From: Aspidiotus rigidus
Taxonomy: Eukaryota > Arthropoda > Insecta > Hemiptera > Diaspididae
Assembly: GCA_035079385.1 (NCBI GenBank)
Contig: JAVHKY010000030.1
Location: forward strand, 1,488,001 to 1,552,000
Reading direction: 5' to 3'
DNA: 64,000 nt
A model generated the notes under the pieces. That model saw only the letters and a program-made list of their open reading frames with translations, ran no database searches and was not told where the DNA came from. Of this stretch, positions 33,362 through 49,544 are shown one piece after another. Both the position numbers and the translations under genes were made by a program. The number at the start of each line of letters is the position of its first letter. Within the stretch, counting starts at the first letter, position 1.

Positions 33362-34658
33362 ACATAATGTTGAATCAAGTTGAGAAAACTACAAAAAAAA
33401 TGAAAAGTCGATGCAAAGTATCTCTCTTGAATGACCATGTTCCAGGAGTATCACTCTTGAACTGTTCGTTTGGATCTGGGAAGACGTCATAGTACGTTGA
33501 AACGTGAACCTCCCTTAAATTTTACTTGTTTTTACGAGTAATTATAATAAAAAAATAGTGCGAGCAAAGCCGTTTTTACTTAATCATTGAGAAAAACAGA
33601 ATTTCGTCTCAACGAATACACCGACGACAGTTGAGTTGTGCTGAGGTTTCAATCTTTACGAAGCTGATTCCAATTATCAATTAGCAGAAAGGGTGGGAAT
33701 CATCAATCGAAATATAAAACACCGTCTCGAAAGTTTAGTAATCAAGGAGGGTAACATCTTACCGAGAAACAAGACTTTTGTAAGTTGTTAATTTACCAAC
33801 TTGTTGTGTTTGAGCATTGGTGACTGTTACTGCTGAACATCCGCAATGAATCAATTTTTTGAGCATAGTATTTATAAATTGGCCGTTTATAATAGTAACT
33901 AGGATTATATCACGGGTAAAGAGAGTTCCAGCATAATTAATTATTTTCTACATCGCAAGAAGTGAAAACTAATTACTTCTTCCTGACCACAGACATCGTA
34001 TCGACATCTTCATTCTTCAATTCTCTTATCTTTATGACTTGACTTGCCATGCCTCGACCAGGCCTCGACCAGTCAGGTCTCTGCTTGCGGATCATCAATC
34101 TGCGGAATGCCGGCTTTCCTTGATCTTTGCTTTAAAAAAGTCCGATGCGCATGCGCTTATCTCACGTATTCTTCATGTTTTATTCGAATCCAGATCGTTG
34201 GAAAACGAAATTTGTTATTATAAATCTGGAGAATAGGTATTATTAGACGCATGAGATAACAGCATTTTTCTATATTTAAGAAGCGGATATCATTCCACAT
34301 GATTTTTATCAGGAAAAATGAAAAGTTGGAAACACTGCTCTCCTGAAGAGAAAAAAACATTGAATTAAAACTGTTTCGTAATTCGAACAAATTATTTTAC
34401 ATAATTAATTTAAATTTTAAATTAGTATTAGTTTGTGAAATGTCGGTTGTTTCGTTCATTCGCCAAGAGAACAGAATCTGCACTTTGGAAATACATCGAT
34501 TTTCAATTCAACTTGATCAACTCTTGGAGCAGCGATAAACTATGCCTCAGAACTGATAGATTGAAATTTCAATTTGCATATTAATATCATCCTCTTCAAG
34601 TTCTCTGCGATTACTATTGATATCATACAAATTACTTAGAAAATTGTGTCATCGAATC
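33362..34658. promoter_or_regulatory. Shared upstream region of divergent TFAM-like and SCAD genes
   Basis: The two genes point away from each other with about 1.3 kb between their visible coding starts. Any missing first exon of the TFAM-like gene would also lie here. I see no clear TATA boxes. The frames at 34039-34390 show no family features. Confidence 0.45.
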
Positions 34659-36654
34659 ATGCTGCTAAAGTTCCGACAACACTCTAAAAGTAAGGGTTTT
34701 TTTGAGATATTTTTACGATTATCGCCGGATGTTAGAAACCGATTAACCATCTCACTCCTTCCAGACTTTGTCCGGTATCTTAACGATGCAGCATCCCAGA
34801 ACGATTACGCCAATTTGATATCAACTTGTCGCGATATAGCTGAGAAGGAACTGAAACCCATCGCTTCAAAACTGGATAAAGAATGTATTTTCCCTGAAAA
34901 GCAAGTCTGTATAATTTGTACATTGAATAGAAATTCACGTTCACGAAATCAACTTTCAAGACCAATATTTATTCTTTCAGATCAAAAAATTAGGTTCACT
35001 CGGTTTGATGGGTATTTTAGTTCCTGAACGTTACGGAGGCGCTGGATTGAATACGACCGCTCTTACATTTGCTGTGAAAGAAATCTCTCGGTATTCTGTC
35101 CCAGATTAGTCATTATAAAGTCACGTTTATCGATAATGCGAACCTCGCGAGTATTGTTTGCAGCGGTTGTGCTGGAACCGGAATCATCATCAGCATTCAT
35201 AATGCACTTTTCGCCGATGTAATTAGTACTCACGGTACTGAGGAACAGAAAAATCACTTCCTACCGCCGTTTGTGAACGGAGAACAGATTGGAAGTTTTG
35301 CACTAAGCGAGCCAGGTCCGTCGCCGTCTTTATTTTAATTTTTATATTATGGTATCTTCGTATGTATCATTATTATATTTCCAGGGAGTGGAAGTGACGC
35401 AGCTGGTATGCTTACCACTGCTGTACCATGCGGAGATGGTTGGTTATTGAATGGTACAAAAGCCTGGGTGACGAATGGTTACGAGGCAAAAGCAGTAATT
35501 GTTTTAGCTTCGACTAGTCGATCGAGGAAAAATCGCGGCATCAGTGCCTTCATTGTTCCCATTCCTTCAGAAGGTATTGAAATAATGCGATTGAAGTGGG
35601 TGGAATAACTTGTTGAGCTTGGTGCTATTTACGAGTTGTTTCTCTTTAGGTTTATCACTCGGTAAAAAGGAGGAAAAATTGGGAATTCGAGCGAGCTCAA
35701 CATGCAATGTATATCTTGAGAACGTGAAAGTTGGTAAACAATATCTACTTGGCAAAGAAAATGAGGGTTTCAAGATTGCCATGTCAGCTTTGAGTAAGTA
35801 TCTAGACTTCGATTTCCAATAATTTAAGTGAAATCTCAATTTTTATCTATAAGAAAATTCCTAACTAGGATTTCAAACTTCTCGAATTTTGTAAATAAAA
35901 AGTATCTAGGCCTAAATCAAGTATGTTCTTGTAGACTGCGCAAGAATTGGTGTTGCCTCTCAAGCTGTAGGAATTGCTGAAGCTTCCTTAGATCTTGCCA
36001 TTGAATACGCGAGTAAAAGAACAGCGTTTGGTAGTCCAATTTTGAAATTACAAGCTGTACAGGTGATTAAACAATTTATTTCTGTTGTCTCACAACCGTG
36101 AGTGAACAGCGAAGCAAATAAGGTTGTGTGTTTGTGGATTTTAGCACCGTATAGCTCGGATGGTCTCGCAATTAGAAGCTGCTAAAGCACTTACGTTAGT
36201 AGCAGCTGGTGCTCGGGATAAGGGAGTGCAATATGTGAAGGTATGATTCAAATATAATTTGTGTTTTTACAAGGTAGTAAAAGGTGAATTCAAACATTAC
36301 ATTTCTGATCACGCAGGAAGCCTCTGTTGCTAAATTAGTGGCATCTGAAGCGGCAACTGCGATATCGCATAATTGTATACAGATTCTAGGGGGTATGGGA
36401 TATGTGTCTGATATGCCGGCTGAACGTCATTATAGGTAAGTTCAATTTTCTGACTGTTGATTTTTTCTGTCATTGTTGAGCTGATGAATATACTGTATCA
36501 AGCTTATCTAAATCGACGTGGCTAATAGAAATTTGATTTTATTAATTTTTTTAGAGACGCTCGCATTACCGAAATTTACGGCGGACCGACTGATATACAA
36601 TTATTTTTGATTGCCGATCACGCAGCTCGGAGTTATGGCTACAGTACAAAATAG
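34659..36654 (+). CDS. ACADS: Short-chain acyl-CoA dehydrogenase, mitochondrial
   Basis: It should oxidise short-chain acyl-CoA to enoyl-CoA with FAD in the mitochondrial matrix, passing electrons to ETF. Ten exons join in frame: 34659-34689, 34765-34904, 34981-35090, 35164-35315, 35385-35573, 35650-35793, 35935-36062, 36145-36240, 36317-36435, 36555-36654 (TAG), 402 residues, the usual size. The first ten codons, [10 protein letters not shown], are basic and suit a mitochondrial presequence. Hallmarks are [34 protein letters not shown] (FAD/substrate), [51 protein letters not shown] and [20 protein letters not shown]. The catalytic base motif is normally IYEGTSEIQ; here it reads IYGGPTDIQ, so the conserved Glu is Gly. 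Activity is therefore open. Introns are 73-141 nt. Confidence 0.9.
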
Positions 36655-38233
36655 TGTGAGATTGAGTCTAGCGCAAGAGGAACATTCTTACCTCCATTCA
36701 AAATTCCAAATTGGGAGAAGGAAAGTTTCTTGGATATGTTACCATTTTTTTTTTTTTTCTTTATATAAAGGGATGTGAAATTGTTTTTATGTGACGGTGC
36801 AAAGAAATTGAACTATGATTTTCAAGGAATGCGTTGTTTATTTTGTCTCAATATTTACTTCTGCTTCTCAGCATCACAATCTGAAACAATTGAATATTTT
36901 GAGTTAGTTTTGGGATCAAATAATGTTGTTTTTGATTGGTACACTCTGAAAAAATAAGAAAGAAAATCCTCCGCTCTTTTCGGTTACGAACTCACGAAAG
37001 AAACAAACATTCATGTTTGCTTACACAAATACGATGACTCTTTTGATTTGGTGTCCAAACATAACGTCGAAAAAGACTGTGCATCTTTTATCGATTCTCG
37101 ATGATGACCCTGATCTAGATAGAAAAATGTGCAATACCGGAAATAGTTTAATTTTACAACAAAAATAACAGAAACAAATAATATTTCAATGCCGCAGTTT
37201 TCAACATCGCGACCGAAAGTCTCAGAATCCTCCGCATCATCTTCAAGGTCAATCTTTGGCTCATCAAAATTTTTGAGTCGGAAGAATAATTCCTATCTCC
37301 GTAGATTGTTATTTGTTATTGACAATTTACAATAACAGCCGTTATGAAACAGTTATAACCGAAATTTACTGACCGTTCGACTACGTGACCGATAACCGTT
37401 TCATTGAATTTGAATAACGATCTGACTGATAACTGTTGACCGTTTGAAATTATTTTGTGTTGCAAACTCTATTTGAACCGGACATTCGCATAAGCCGGCC
37501 GCCGGCCAGGAGAGGTATTGAGGTACCTAGATTTTGTCACAGAAAATGTAAATTGCAATCGAACATTAATTTTGTCAATTAATTTTTATGATGAGAACTA
37601 TTTTATTTTAAATTAGGCTTATTTTGATTAATCTATCGATAAAAATTAGAATGTAGGTATGTCAATTAATTGGTGGCAAAAATATTTTTCCAAGTAAATA
37701 ATAATCCACGCATACCCGGCCCTTACACTTGAAACAACGCTAGCGGCCTAGCGCTCCCCGGTAGATCGGTTCAAATGCTCCTCATTTTGAATTTATCCAG
37801 AATTATTAAGGAAAATGTCATTCTCATTAATTTCATAAAAATAATGAGTTGTCACAACTCACAAGCAGATTCACAGGTTGACCACAGTTCTCCAGAACGC
37901 GACATTCGTATCGGGATCTGAACGATCCAAGCGGGTGATATGAACACCAACAGATGACCTTGAAAGATTGTGACGCCATCCTCGTGACACGTCGACACGC
38001 GGTTTGTTCGAAGCCAAAGAAAAATTCTACATTTTTTTTTCTGTGGCTCAACAATACGGTTCATTCTTCGCAATCCATACGGCCATTTTGCTAGCATTGG
38101 TGTGTTATTTGTTTAATATTCGAAAACGGTTTGGTCCGTCGATTGTATTTAATTGTATTTATTATTTGAAAACATTCCTATGTTTTTATTGTGAAGTAAT
38201 TTCACTAATTACGCTTAGGTTTCAATTTATACA
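36655..38233. other. Intergenic between SCAD and PP2A-C
   Basis: Contains the 3' UTR of the dehydrogenase gene and the 5' region of PP2A-C. Around 37320-37450, words like GACCGTT and AACCGTT recur. The frames at 37833-38267 are not supported as genes. Confidence 0.45.
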
Positions 38234-41899
<3,666 letters not shown>

Positions 41900-44400
41900 G
41901 TCTCTTAAATACAATTATTTCTATAATTATGAATTCGTTATTAAAAAAAGAAAAGAAAATTCGATTTTTATGAACTTAGTAAAATACTTGTACGATCTTT
42001 TTATTCATTTTTTTTCTTTTCGTTTGTAGTTGTTGAAATTTAGAAAGGAAGAAAAATAAAATATGGATAATTTTTTTTTTTTCAATATGCTAGGGATTAA
42101 TCATTCATTTGTCTTAAGAAATTTCTTTCGATTTGTAATCGAGGATGAATCGTATAAATACCGATAATAATTATGTAGGAATTCTAATTATTTGAAATAA
42201 GAACAATACATGAACTTTGTTGGACCACACGCTTTAATTTTACCATTTTTTTCCTTTTATCTATTTCGAAGGAGTATTCGCAAATTATTTGCTTCGATAT
42301 CCTCCGATAGTTACGAAAAAGCCTTTAACTTTTCTTTTTTACTATTCACAATTATGATTAATTCATTCGGGCAGCGTTTCCTATTCGTTTACAGTTTTCA
42401 GAATTTTTTTTTTTTTTGTTTTTATTTCTCTTCTCACACAATTTACTTGGACTTGATCATATATTCGATAGTGAATCACTACTTCTTTCGGCTTGAAATT
42501 GTTATTTTTTTCTGCTTCAATTTTTCAAGATTCGTCAACTCATGTTGATATGTGCAGGGAGGGGGAGAGTTATACATCGGTTGAAATGAGGAGGAATCGA
42601 GTCGAAAGTGAAAGAAAAACTTAAAATAGAGACTCATCGTTTATTTACGAAAGCAAAAAGCAGAATCGTTCTAATTGAGTACAATATGGTGAATTGTTCA
42701 ATTTATTTCTATTATTATTTTATGTTATTATGACCGAAGCGTATTGCGACTATATTTTTAATAACGTTGAAGGTTATTATTATTATTATTATTATTATTT
42801 TTTCGGAATTTCGTCGAACGTACCGAGCTGTTTGTGTATTAACTCGATCGTCGTTGAACTTTCATTATTCGATCGTCTAGACTGTATTAATTCTTTAATT
42901 TTTTTTTTTGTTTTTCTTTCTCAACAATCAAAAGAGAGGATGTGTAAAATTTTAAATAATTATTCTTTCACGGTACATCATTCTTGTTTGTAAATAAAAT
43001 TAGTATCGGATATTTTTGTTCTGTCGATCGTGTATAAAATACACTGTTGCGTAAGTAAGATTGACCGGACTAATGCAGTTGAATTGTTTTCCCTTATTAT
43101 CCATAATATACTAACGAGACGTATATTTCGCGCGCTCTTTGATAAAGGCGCCGTTCATTACGTTGCCCATTTTAGCAATACAAAATTGCTTAGATTTTGC
43201 TCGTAGCATTAGAGAGCTCTTAGATACCGATGTTCGTATGTTCTGTTTCTTTCCTTACATTTTGACATGTATTATCGTTTGTATATTATTATTTTAATTG
43301 TGTATCAAAACTTCTCTCCCTCCCGCTCCACTGAAACGGAGATAATGATGGCAAAAAAAAAAGGCAGTTTCTGCAAAATTCGTCTCGTTTCTCTTTCCTA
43401 TTTCTAAAGAGTGTTGATTGTACAGAAAACAGAAAGTGTTGTAATAATCTTTTAAATATTATTACTTTTTCTTTTTCTTGTAATAGTTTACCGATTGATT
43501 AATACTAATAACTATTCGTCGTCCTTGTTCTGTAATAAAAAGAAAAGTGTATTTTTTTCGGTATCATTATTTTCTAATTGGATAACTTACTTGTATTACT
43601 CCGAAGAATCATGAAAAAGTACTATGATCACTTTTTTATCGATTACTATTATTATTTATTATTTTTGTTACGCAATTGTTTTTTTAAAATACGTTTGGGA
43701 AATTTTGTTGGTTTTTCGTAGAGCGTGTGAATCGATGTATATACTCTCTTATTTCGCGAAAAAATTATTCAATATGTATCCATCTTTTTTGAATGTGGAA
43801 ATCGGGCTTTTGATTAGAAAAAAAAAAAGTAGGATGAAAAAACTGTTTGGGCAAACTAGTCAACATTTTTTTTTCCTTTTTAGTATCTCTTCTTCAGTAT
43901 AAATAGCCCGCTTTGATTAGAAACTCAATTTCTATTCCGAGTACGATGATTAATTCATCCGAATTCGATCAAAAAATCATGGTTTGTCATTAAAAACGGG
44001 AGTGACGATAGAAGAAGGGTGTTCATGAAAAGAATATTTGACGATTGATTTTCGTTTCGATTCCAAAAAACATACATTATTGGTTTCTTTCTTCCTCTAT
44101 TACTGAATTTCGATCTAGTTCGAACTATTTGAATTTCTTTTCCCTATGTTTTTCTTATTTATCTCTTTCTTTCGTCCGTCTCTTTATTTCCTTGCTGTAC
44201 TTTGTTGTACAGTTTTAACTAACTGAACCATTTTGTCGTTATTGCTGTTCTGTACCGTTTTGTATTGATACGTCTTACTATATGAAATAGTTAACGTTTG
44301 ATAATTTATTATAATGTGTCCTATTGATATGTACTATTGTGTAAAAAAAAAAAGTATTTCTACGCGCTTTAATTATAATAAATTTATATCAGCAATACAA
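41900..44400 (+). terminator. Long T-rich 3' region of PP2A-C with several poly(A) signals
   Basis: The sequence after the stop is T-rich and free of repeats found elsewhere. AATAAA occurs at 42993-42998, 43534-43539 and 44377-44382, so 3' UTRs of about 1.1, 1.6 and 2.5 kb are possible. A (TAT)n tract lies at 42776-42800. Frames here are T-rich noise. Confidence 0.5.
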
Positions 44401-45300
44401 GTTGTGAAAACGTTCATATCGTGGCAATGAAGCGTTTAAGAATCCTTTACGTCTATTTGTCATCAAGAATACTAAATTGAATATCTGGAAAATGGTATTT
44501 GTGTTTGATTCCCTAGTATGAAGCTCATATAAAATCCTTGTACAGGCCTAGTGCTTGTAGAGATTCACCATGAATAATTATTCGAACCGGGCATCTGCCA
44601 GGATCGTTAACAAAGTGCGCGGTTCGTTCAACAGTAACAGTGATTTCACCGAAATCGTAAAAGGTTTCAAGCCTATAGCGTATAATGCTAGAAAAATGAA
44701 ACATCTGGAATAAATCTTGAATGAAGCGGAATTGGAGGTTTTATCATCCCATCTAATTTGTAGAACGTGCGTTTATCTTTCATTGGACACCAAGAGGCCA
44801 AATGGGTTTCATTCAGGGGTGATTCATTTTTTTCACTTTTCTCCCATGTACGAGCAAAATTTACGAAGAACTTATATTGAATTCGATAGCTTGGTACTGA
44901 CCTACCCTAAGAAAAGGAGGTTCAAAGTAGAAAATTTTCCGAGTACCCCTTCTCTTATGTACAGGTGCCTACGCATTCTCATCGAAGCTCGAGTTTTCGA
45001 GATATTTGGATATTTTTTAAAAGCTCACTATTAGACTTTGAATAAAAATTGGGCAGTCCAAAAGAAAAATAGCAAATTTTATGAAAAATTTTGTTCGTTC
45101 TAACTTTCTCTTATGGGAGCTCATTTTTTTCAGGTATTCGGAAATTATTATTCTCGTTTCAAAAGCCTTATATACTTTTTACTCAATGACCTAGCTGGAG
45201 TAGATAGTCAAAAGTGCCCTTGGTCAAATTTCTTTCTCATCAAAGCTCATTTGAAGGCTATATTATTTAGAGACGCTGAATCCACAAACGACGGCTTCTT
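44401..45300. other. Intergenic, no gene recognised
   Basis: A 105-codon frame (44717-45034) and a 79-codon frame (45113-45352) have no family signature. The second runs into the dispersed repeat at 45.3 kb, which argues against a gene. Confidence 0.4.
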
Positions 45301-45640
45301 TAACGATGTAAACGAGGAACGCAGGGAACCTGTTCTATGTGTTGAAAAGTAATACATTATATGACCCGCATTAGGATAGCCCCTTCAAGTAACTAGGTAC
45401 GCAATGCTTCATACAAAAATTGGCTTAGTCCCTTCAATGATACAGATTTTCAATGCTACTTACACCACAATTCCCTTTCTATCATATATTACGAGTCGCG
45501 AGTCGAAATTTCTCCAAGTGTTCCTCCTATCATATATACATATACCGGTATAGCTCGAGAGTAAAAATTTTATCCAAGTCCTCCTATCATGTATAAAGCT
45601 CGGGAGTGTGAATTTTTGTAAGTCTCCTCTTATTATATAC
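45295..45640 (-). repeat. Dispersed repeat in inverse orientation
   Basis: GAACGCAGGGAACCTGTTCTATG (as two overlapping words) at 45318-45341 is the inverse of the word seen at 25.57 and 48.0 kb. It is followed by TCCTCCTATCAT blocks similar to those in the copine intron. Confidence 0.6.
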
Positions 45641-47040
45641 TAGCGGTTTGCGGCGCGCCTGACCGCTAGCTGTGTGTTGAGTAGATATCTTTGTTTTATA
45701 GGTATCTGTATCTTGTAGGTACCTATGTATGTTTTGTAGGTATCTTGGCGGAATTCGGATGAATTTTTTGCTACGTTTTTCAAAAATTTAATACTGTTAA
45801 GCCTACTTCATTTTCACCGAGAATGATAACATACATAGAGTAAAGAAAAAGAGAAGGTTGAAAAAATTGAAAAATGCGCGTAAGATGTAAGATGAACCAT
45901 TTCCCTCACATTTTCATTTTCCAGACTTGGGAGTGGCAGAATTCAACATACACAAACTTTATTCTGGTATGTTTATAAATGGTTAGCATGCAAAGCGCGA
46001 GAAAGAGGTTAAAAGTTTCCCATAACCAAGAGATAATAAATTATTAAGAATGGATCGGAGTCGCGCAAAAATTAAAATTACCGAATTACATTATTTTTTT
46101 TTCTGTTCAAAAATAAGAAAATAGACACCAAAAACTGCGACTGTACTTATAAAATATCAAAGTTCCGAGTCGCACAAAAATAAAATCACCAAATTAAATT
46201 TTTTACACACTAATTCACTTGAGAGCTGACTTAACGCGTGAAGCCTGTATCGCAGCAGAATACAGACAAATCCATTGACATTTTGCCAGTCCCTAAGAAA
46301 ACACACGGACAACAGGTAAAAAAAAAGGGTCATTTCCCCTAGCCCATACGCAGTGCGCACCGTGTCTAGACATTGGTTCTTGTATGAGATACCGGATGTA
46401 AAATCCTTTATGTAGGTGTTTTTAAAACTGTGAATAAAATAACTTATGGAAGTACAGCGAATACTGTAGTCACAAAATTTCCTCCTAAAAATCTGGAACC
46501 GGGCTCATTCGAAAGGAAATTACAGGGGCTACAATTTTTGTTCTCTTCAATTTTTCATAAAAATGAGTTATACTCGAGTTATCACAATAATTCAATTTTC
46601 GAAACTGCGCCACTCAACGCGCGTAGGTCTAACGTACAGCGCAAAGCAGTTTCAGTACTCGATAATGCCCGTTTTTCCTAATTTTGTCGCCCCCTACTCC
46701 ACCTTCAGGGAGTCAAAACATCGAAATGTATTTAAGAACCTGACCCAGAAAAAACGAAATTTTTCAAAAAAAATTCCAGGTCGATAGGTGAAGGCGTTCG
46801 AAAGTTATGGACGAACATACATACAGATATACAGACAAACATTCTACTTTATATATTAGATAGTTGAGGGTCGAAATTTTTCCAAGTTTTTTACCCAAAA
46901 ACTCCCCTTAGAACAGATTCCCTGTTCCAATTTCAGACCTCAGTCCTTAGGGAGGAAAATGTAATTTTTTTATTAATTTTCCATTTTTCAGCTGCTTTGT
47001 GGCTGTTTGAGAAGAATAGTGGCATTTTGTTAACAGAATA
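45641..47040. other. Intergenic, degenerate repeats
   Basis: Short tandem TAGGTATCT words at 45700-45745 and a dispersed repeat end with ACATACAGATATACAGACA at about 46818. No gene. Confidence 0.4.
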
Positions 47041-47059
47041 TCTGTTCTGTTCTGTTCTG

Positions 47060-48060
47060 CTTTTTTTTTTTTTTTTTTTTTTTTTTTAGTTGAAAAATTG
47101 CCCTCCAACATTCGGCCAAAATGAACTTGGAAAAACTTTTGATCAATTGGATAATTAATTTTTTATTTATTTAATTGATCAATTATTGAAGTAATAAATA
47201 ATGTATCAATTTATTTACTTATTTCATCTATTTTATTTATTTATCTACTTACTTATTCATTTATTCACTTATTTATTTATTTATTTATTTGTTCATTTAT
47301 TTATCTATTCATTTAGTTTATTTTTTCATTTCTTTCTTTATATGATAGGAAGGCAACTCTACTACCATAATACACATCTCAGAAATCAAAATTTTAGCAG
47401 GAAACATGTTCTATGGTTTTTTTTCTTTTTTTGAAAAATTAGGCATCCAAAATCTGGTCAAAATGGACTTAGAAAAACTTTGCTTCTCTATTAAATTTAA
47501 TTAAATAATTAATGTATTTATTTATATATTTATTTATTTTGCTCATTTATTCATTTTATTTATTTGTTTACTCAATTTATTTTTTATGTAATTGATCAAT
47601 TAATTATTGAATTTATTCATTTTTTATTTGAATAATTAATCAAGTAATTGATAAATAGTATATTAATTTATTCACTTATTTCATCTATTTATCTATTTAC
47701 TTTTATATTTATTTATTTATCTATCTACCTATTTATTCAATTTCCTTCCTTCTTTCTTTCTTCATGTGATAGGAAGGGGAGTCCCCTCCATATACATTTC
47801 AGAGGTCAAAATTTTAGCAGGGAACATGTTCTATAGTTCTTCTATGAAAAATTTGGAATTCTTGTCATAATAATTATAGATTTTGGAAAATTGGTGTTTT
47901 CTCAATTCAGTTCCACATTAACCTAGAGGTCAAATTGACAGTGCGTTTTTTTTTTGTAGTGGTTTCCCCAATAAGCCTATAAACCTCTTTACTAAAACAA
48001 ATTTGACCCATAGAACAAGTTCCCTGCGTTCCTTGTTCAACATTGTTAAGGAAGCTTCAA
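47060..48060. repeat. Poly-T and ATTT-rich dispersed repeat cluster
   Basis: T-run at 47062-47088, then two long irregular ATTT arrays (47195-47335 and 47510-47745). Each is followed by a near-identical unit (TTTATATGATAGGAAGG, then CAAAATTTTAGCAGG and AACATGTTCTAT, at 47337 and 47761). A third such unit lies at 25.33 kb. It ends with the CATAGAACAAGTTCCCTGCG word at 48009. Confidence 0.65.
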
Positions 48061-48289
48061 TTTTGACCCCCAGCCCAAAGACTTAAAGTCAAAAATCAAT
48101 TTTTTCCCCAAATGCTCCATCTTTTTTTTTTTTTTCATAGAAACTTTGGTTAGGCTAATTTTCACATTCAAAGAGGTGCATCACAAGGAATTTTGTCTTT
48201 GGAAATATTGCTCTCAATCTAATGAAAAAATTTGCATATAGGTCCCAACTCTCTAAAAAGCATGGAACAGCCTTAAAAATTGATATTTG

Positions 48290-48610
48290 TGAGCGCGGCA
48301 ATACACTGAATTAGTCCCGCGTGCTGTTTGGAACGGTGAACAGTACCTACGGCTTGTGCACTGCAACAGAGCAGCAGTGCAGTGTCCCATAGCAACATTC
48401 GTTCACGTCCGCCATGCACGCACTTGGTCGACTCGTACGCACCGCACTTCACAGCGGCGCGGCGCTGTGTGGCGTTATGAGACTTGTGCCCGGTTCTGCG
48501 TTCAGCGGTCGTCTCCGTCCAGTCCCGCGTGTTCAATCGCTAACAAACACTACGTTGCGCTGCGTGTAGAAGTCAAGTCTCGCAGAGGTTTCAGACGCGC
48601 TAATCAACCT
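48290..48610. promoter_or_regulatory. CpG-rich island, possible promoter or 5' exon
   Basis: About 320 bp are markedly richer in G, C and CpG than the AT-rich surroundings (for example CAGCGGCGCGGCGCTGTG near 48455). The frames on both strands are by-products of this composition. It could be a promoter or an untranslated first exon of a gene outside or inside the window; no downstream coding exon was found. Confidence 0.35.
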
Positions 48611-49375
48611 CAGCATCGTTGTCTTTACTCATGCGTAGTTATGATGCCTACCTATAAAATAGTTGATTGTCTTTCTGCCTTGAAAATATTTGTTTTTTTG
48701 TAGGTGAATTTGAATATTAATTGATCCTTATGTAAAATCATCCGTAGAGTTGAAAAAAAAAAAAATTCTTCAGCCATTAAGATTTTATCAAACGCGTAAA
48801 GTATAAAATTAGTACTTACCTGATTGCTCAAATTGAGTTACTAAATAAGATCATATCCTGTATAAAATCATTTGTAGATTTTGAAAAATTCAGACGGCCT
48901 AGGTGAACCTAGAGGTTTGAAATTTTGAATTTAGCGTCTTTAAAACCCTATAAATGAGCTTTGATAAAAGAGATTTTTTAGCGTGGGCTTTATTGATTAT
49001 TTATTCCAGCTAGGTTTTTTGGAAGAAACTATTTTCCAGATATATTCCTGAAATTGACTTTTTTCCCAAAAGCTCTCCCCTTCCGACAAATTATTTAAGC
49101 TGTTAACTGGAGTTACAGGAGCAGTATAGAGTTCAAATAGATCGTTGTATAGAAAATTTTGCGAAGAGTATTTTTCGTTCGAAACTTTTTTTCATTGGTG
49201 CCCAACTTTTCGAGATATTTGTATAAAATTGATTTCAAGGGGCAGAAACGTACCTACACAGGCAAAATTCAGTATAACTTGTGAGAGGCGAAAACTTTGA
49301 TATGTTATTTGGGACACCGAACTTGACCAATTACAATCACTTCCAATTCTGTTTCCCAAACTGTTCATCAGACTA
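48611..49375. other. Intergenic, no gene recognised
   Basis: AT-rich sequence without recognisable repeats or coding signatures. Confidence 0.4.
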
Positions 49376-49541
49376 TTTATTTGTGACCCTGACAATGATA
49401 AGGGACCTAAAGTCGACAAAATTTTTTTTCTGGTTTTTTGTATAATATTATTGGGGACAACCTACCGAGCATTTTAAGACCCTATCGCAAAAATTTTTTT
49501 CCCGACTTTAGGTCCCTTATCGTTGTCAGGGTCACATTTAT
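49376..49541. mobile_element. 156-bp MITE with TTTAT target-site duplication
   Basis: Inverted ends of about 45 bp start TGTGACCCTGACAATGATAAG (49381) and end with CTTATCGTTGTCAGGGTCACA (49536). They are bordered by TTTAT at 49376-49380 and 49537-49541. No coding sequence. Confidence 0.75.
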
Positions 49542-49544
49542 CTA

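Noticed and set aside
42210..43902. Hydrophobic frames suggesting small membrane proteins
   Set aside because: They lie in the T-rich 3' region of PP2A-C, where T-rich codons give Phe, Leu and Tyr runs; no conserved features.
47201..47836. Ile/Tyr/Leu/Phe-rich frames resembling transmembrane proteins
   Set aside because: They are pure translations of ATTT arrays.
48273..48703. Frames of 87 and 115 codons on opposite strands in the CpG-rich island
   Set aside because: Overlapping frames on both strands with Cys/Arg-rich composition are expected from CpG-rich DNA; no family is recognised.
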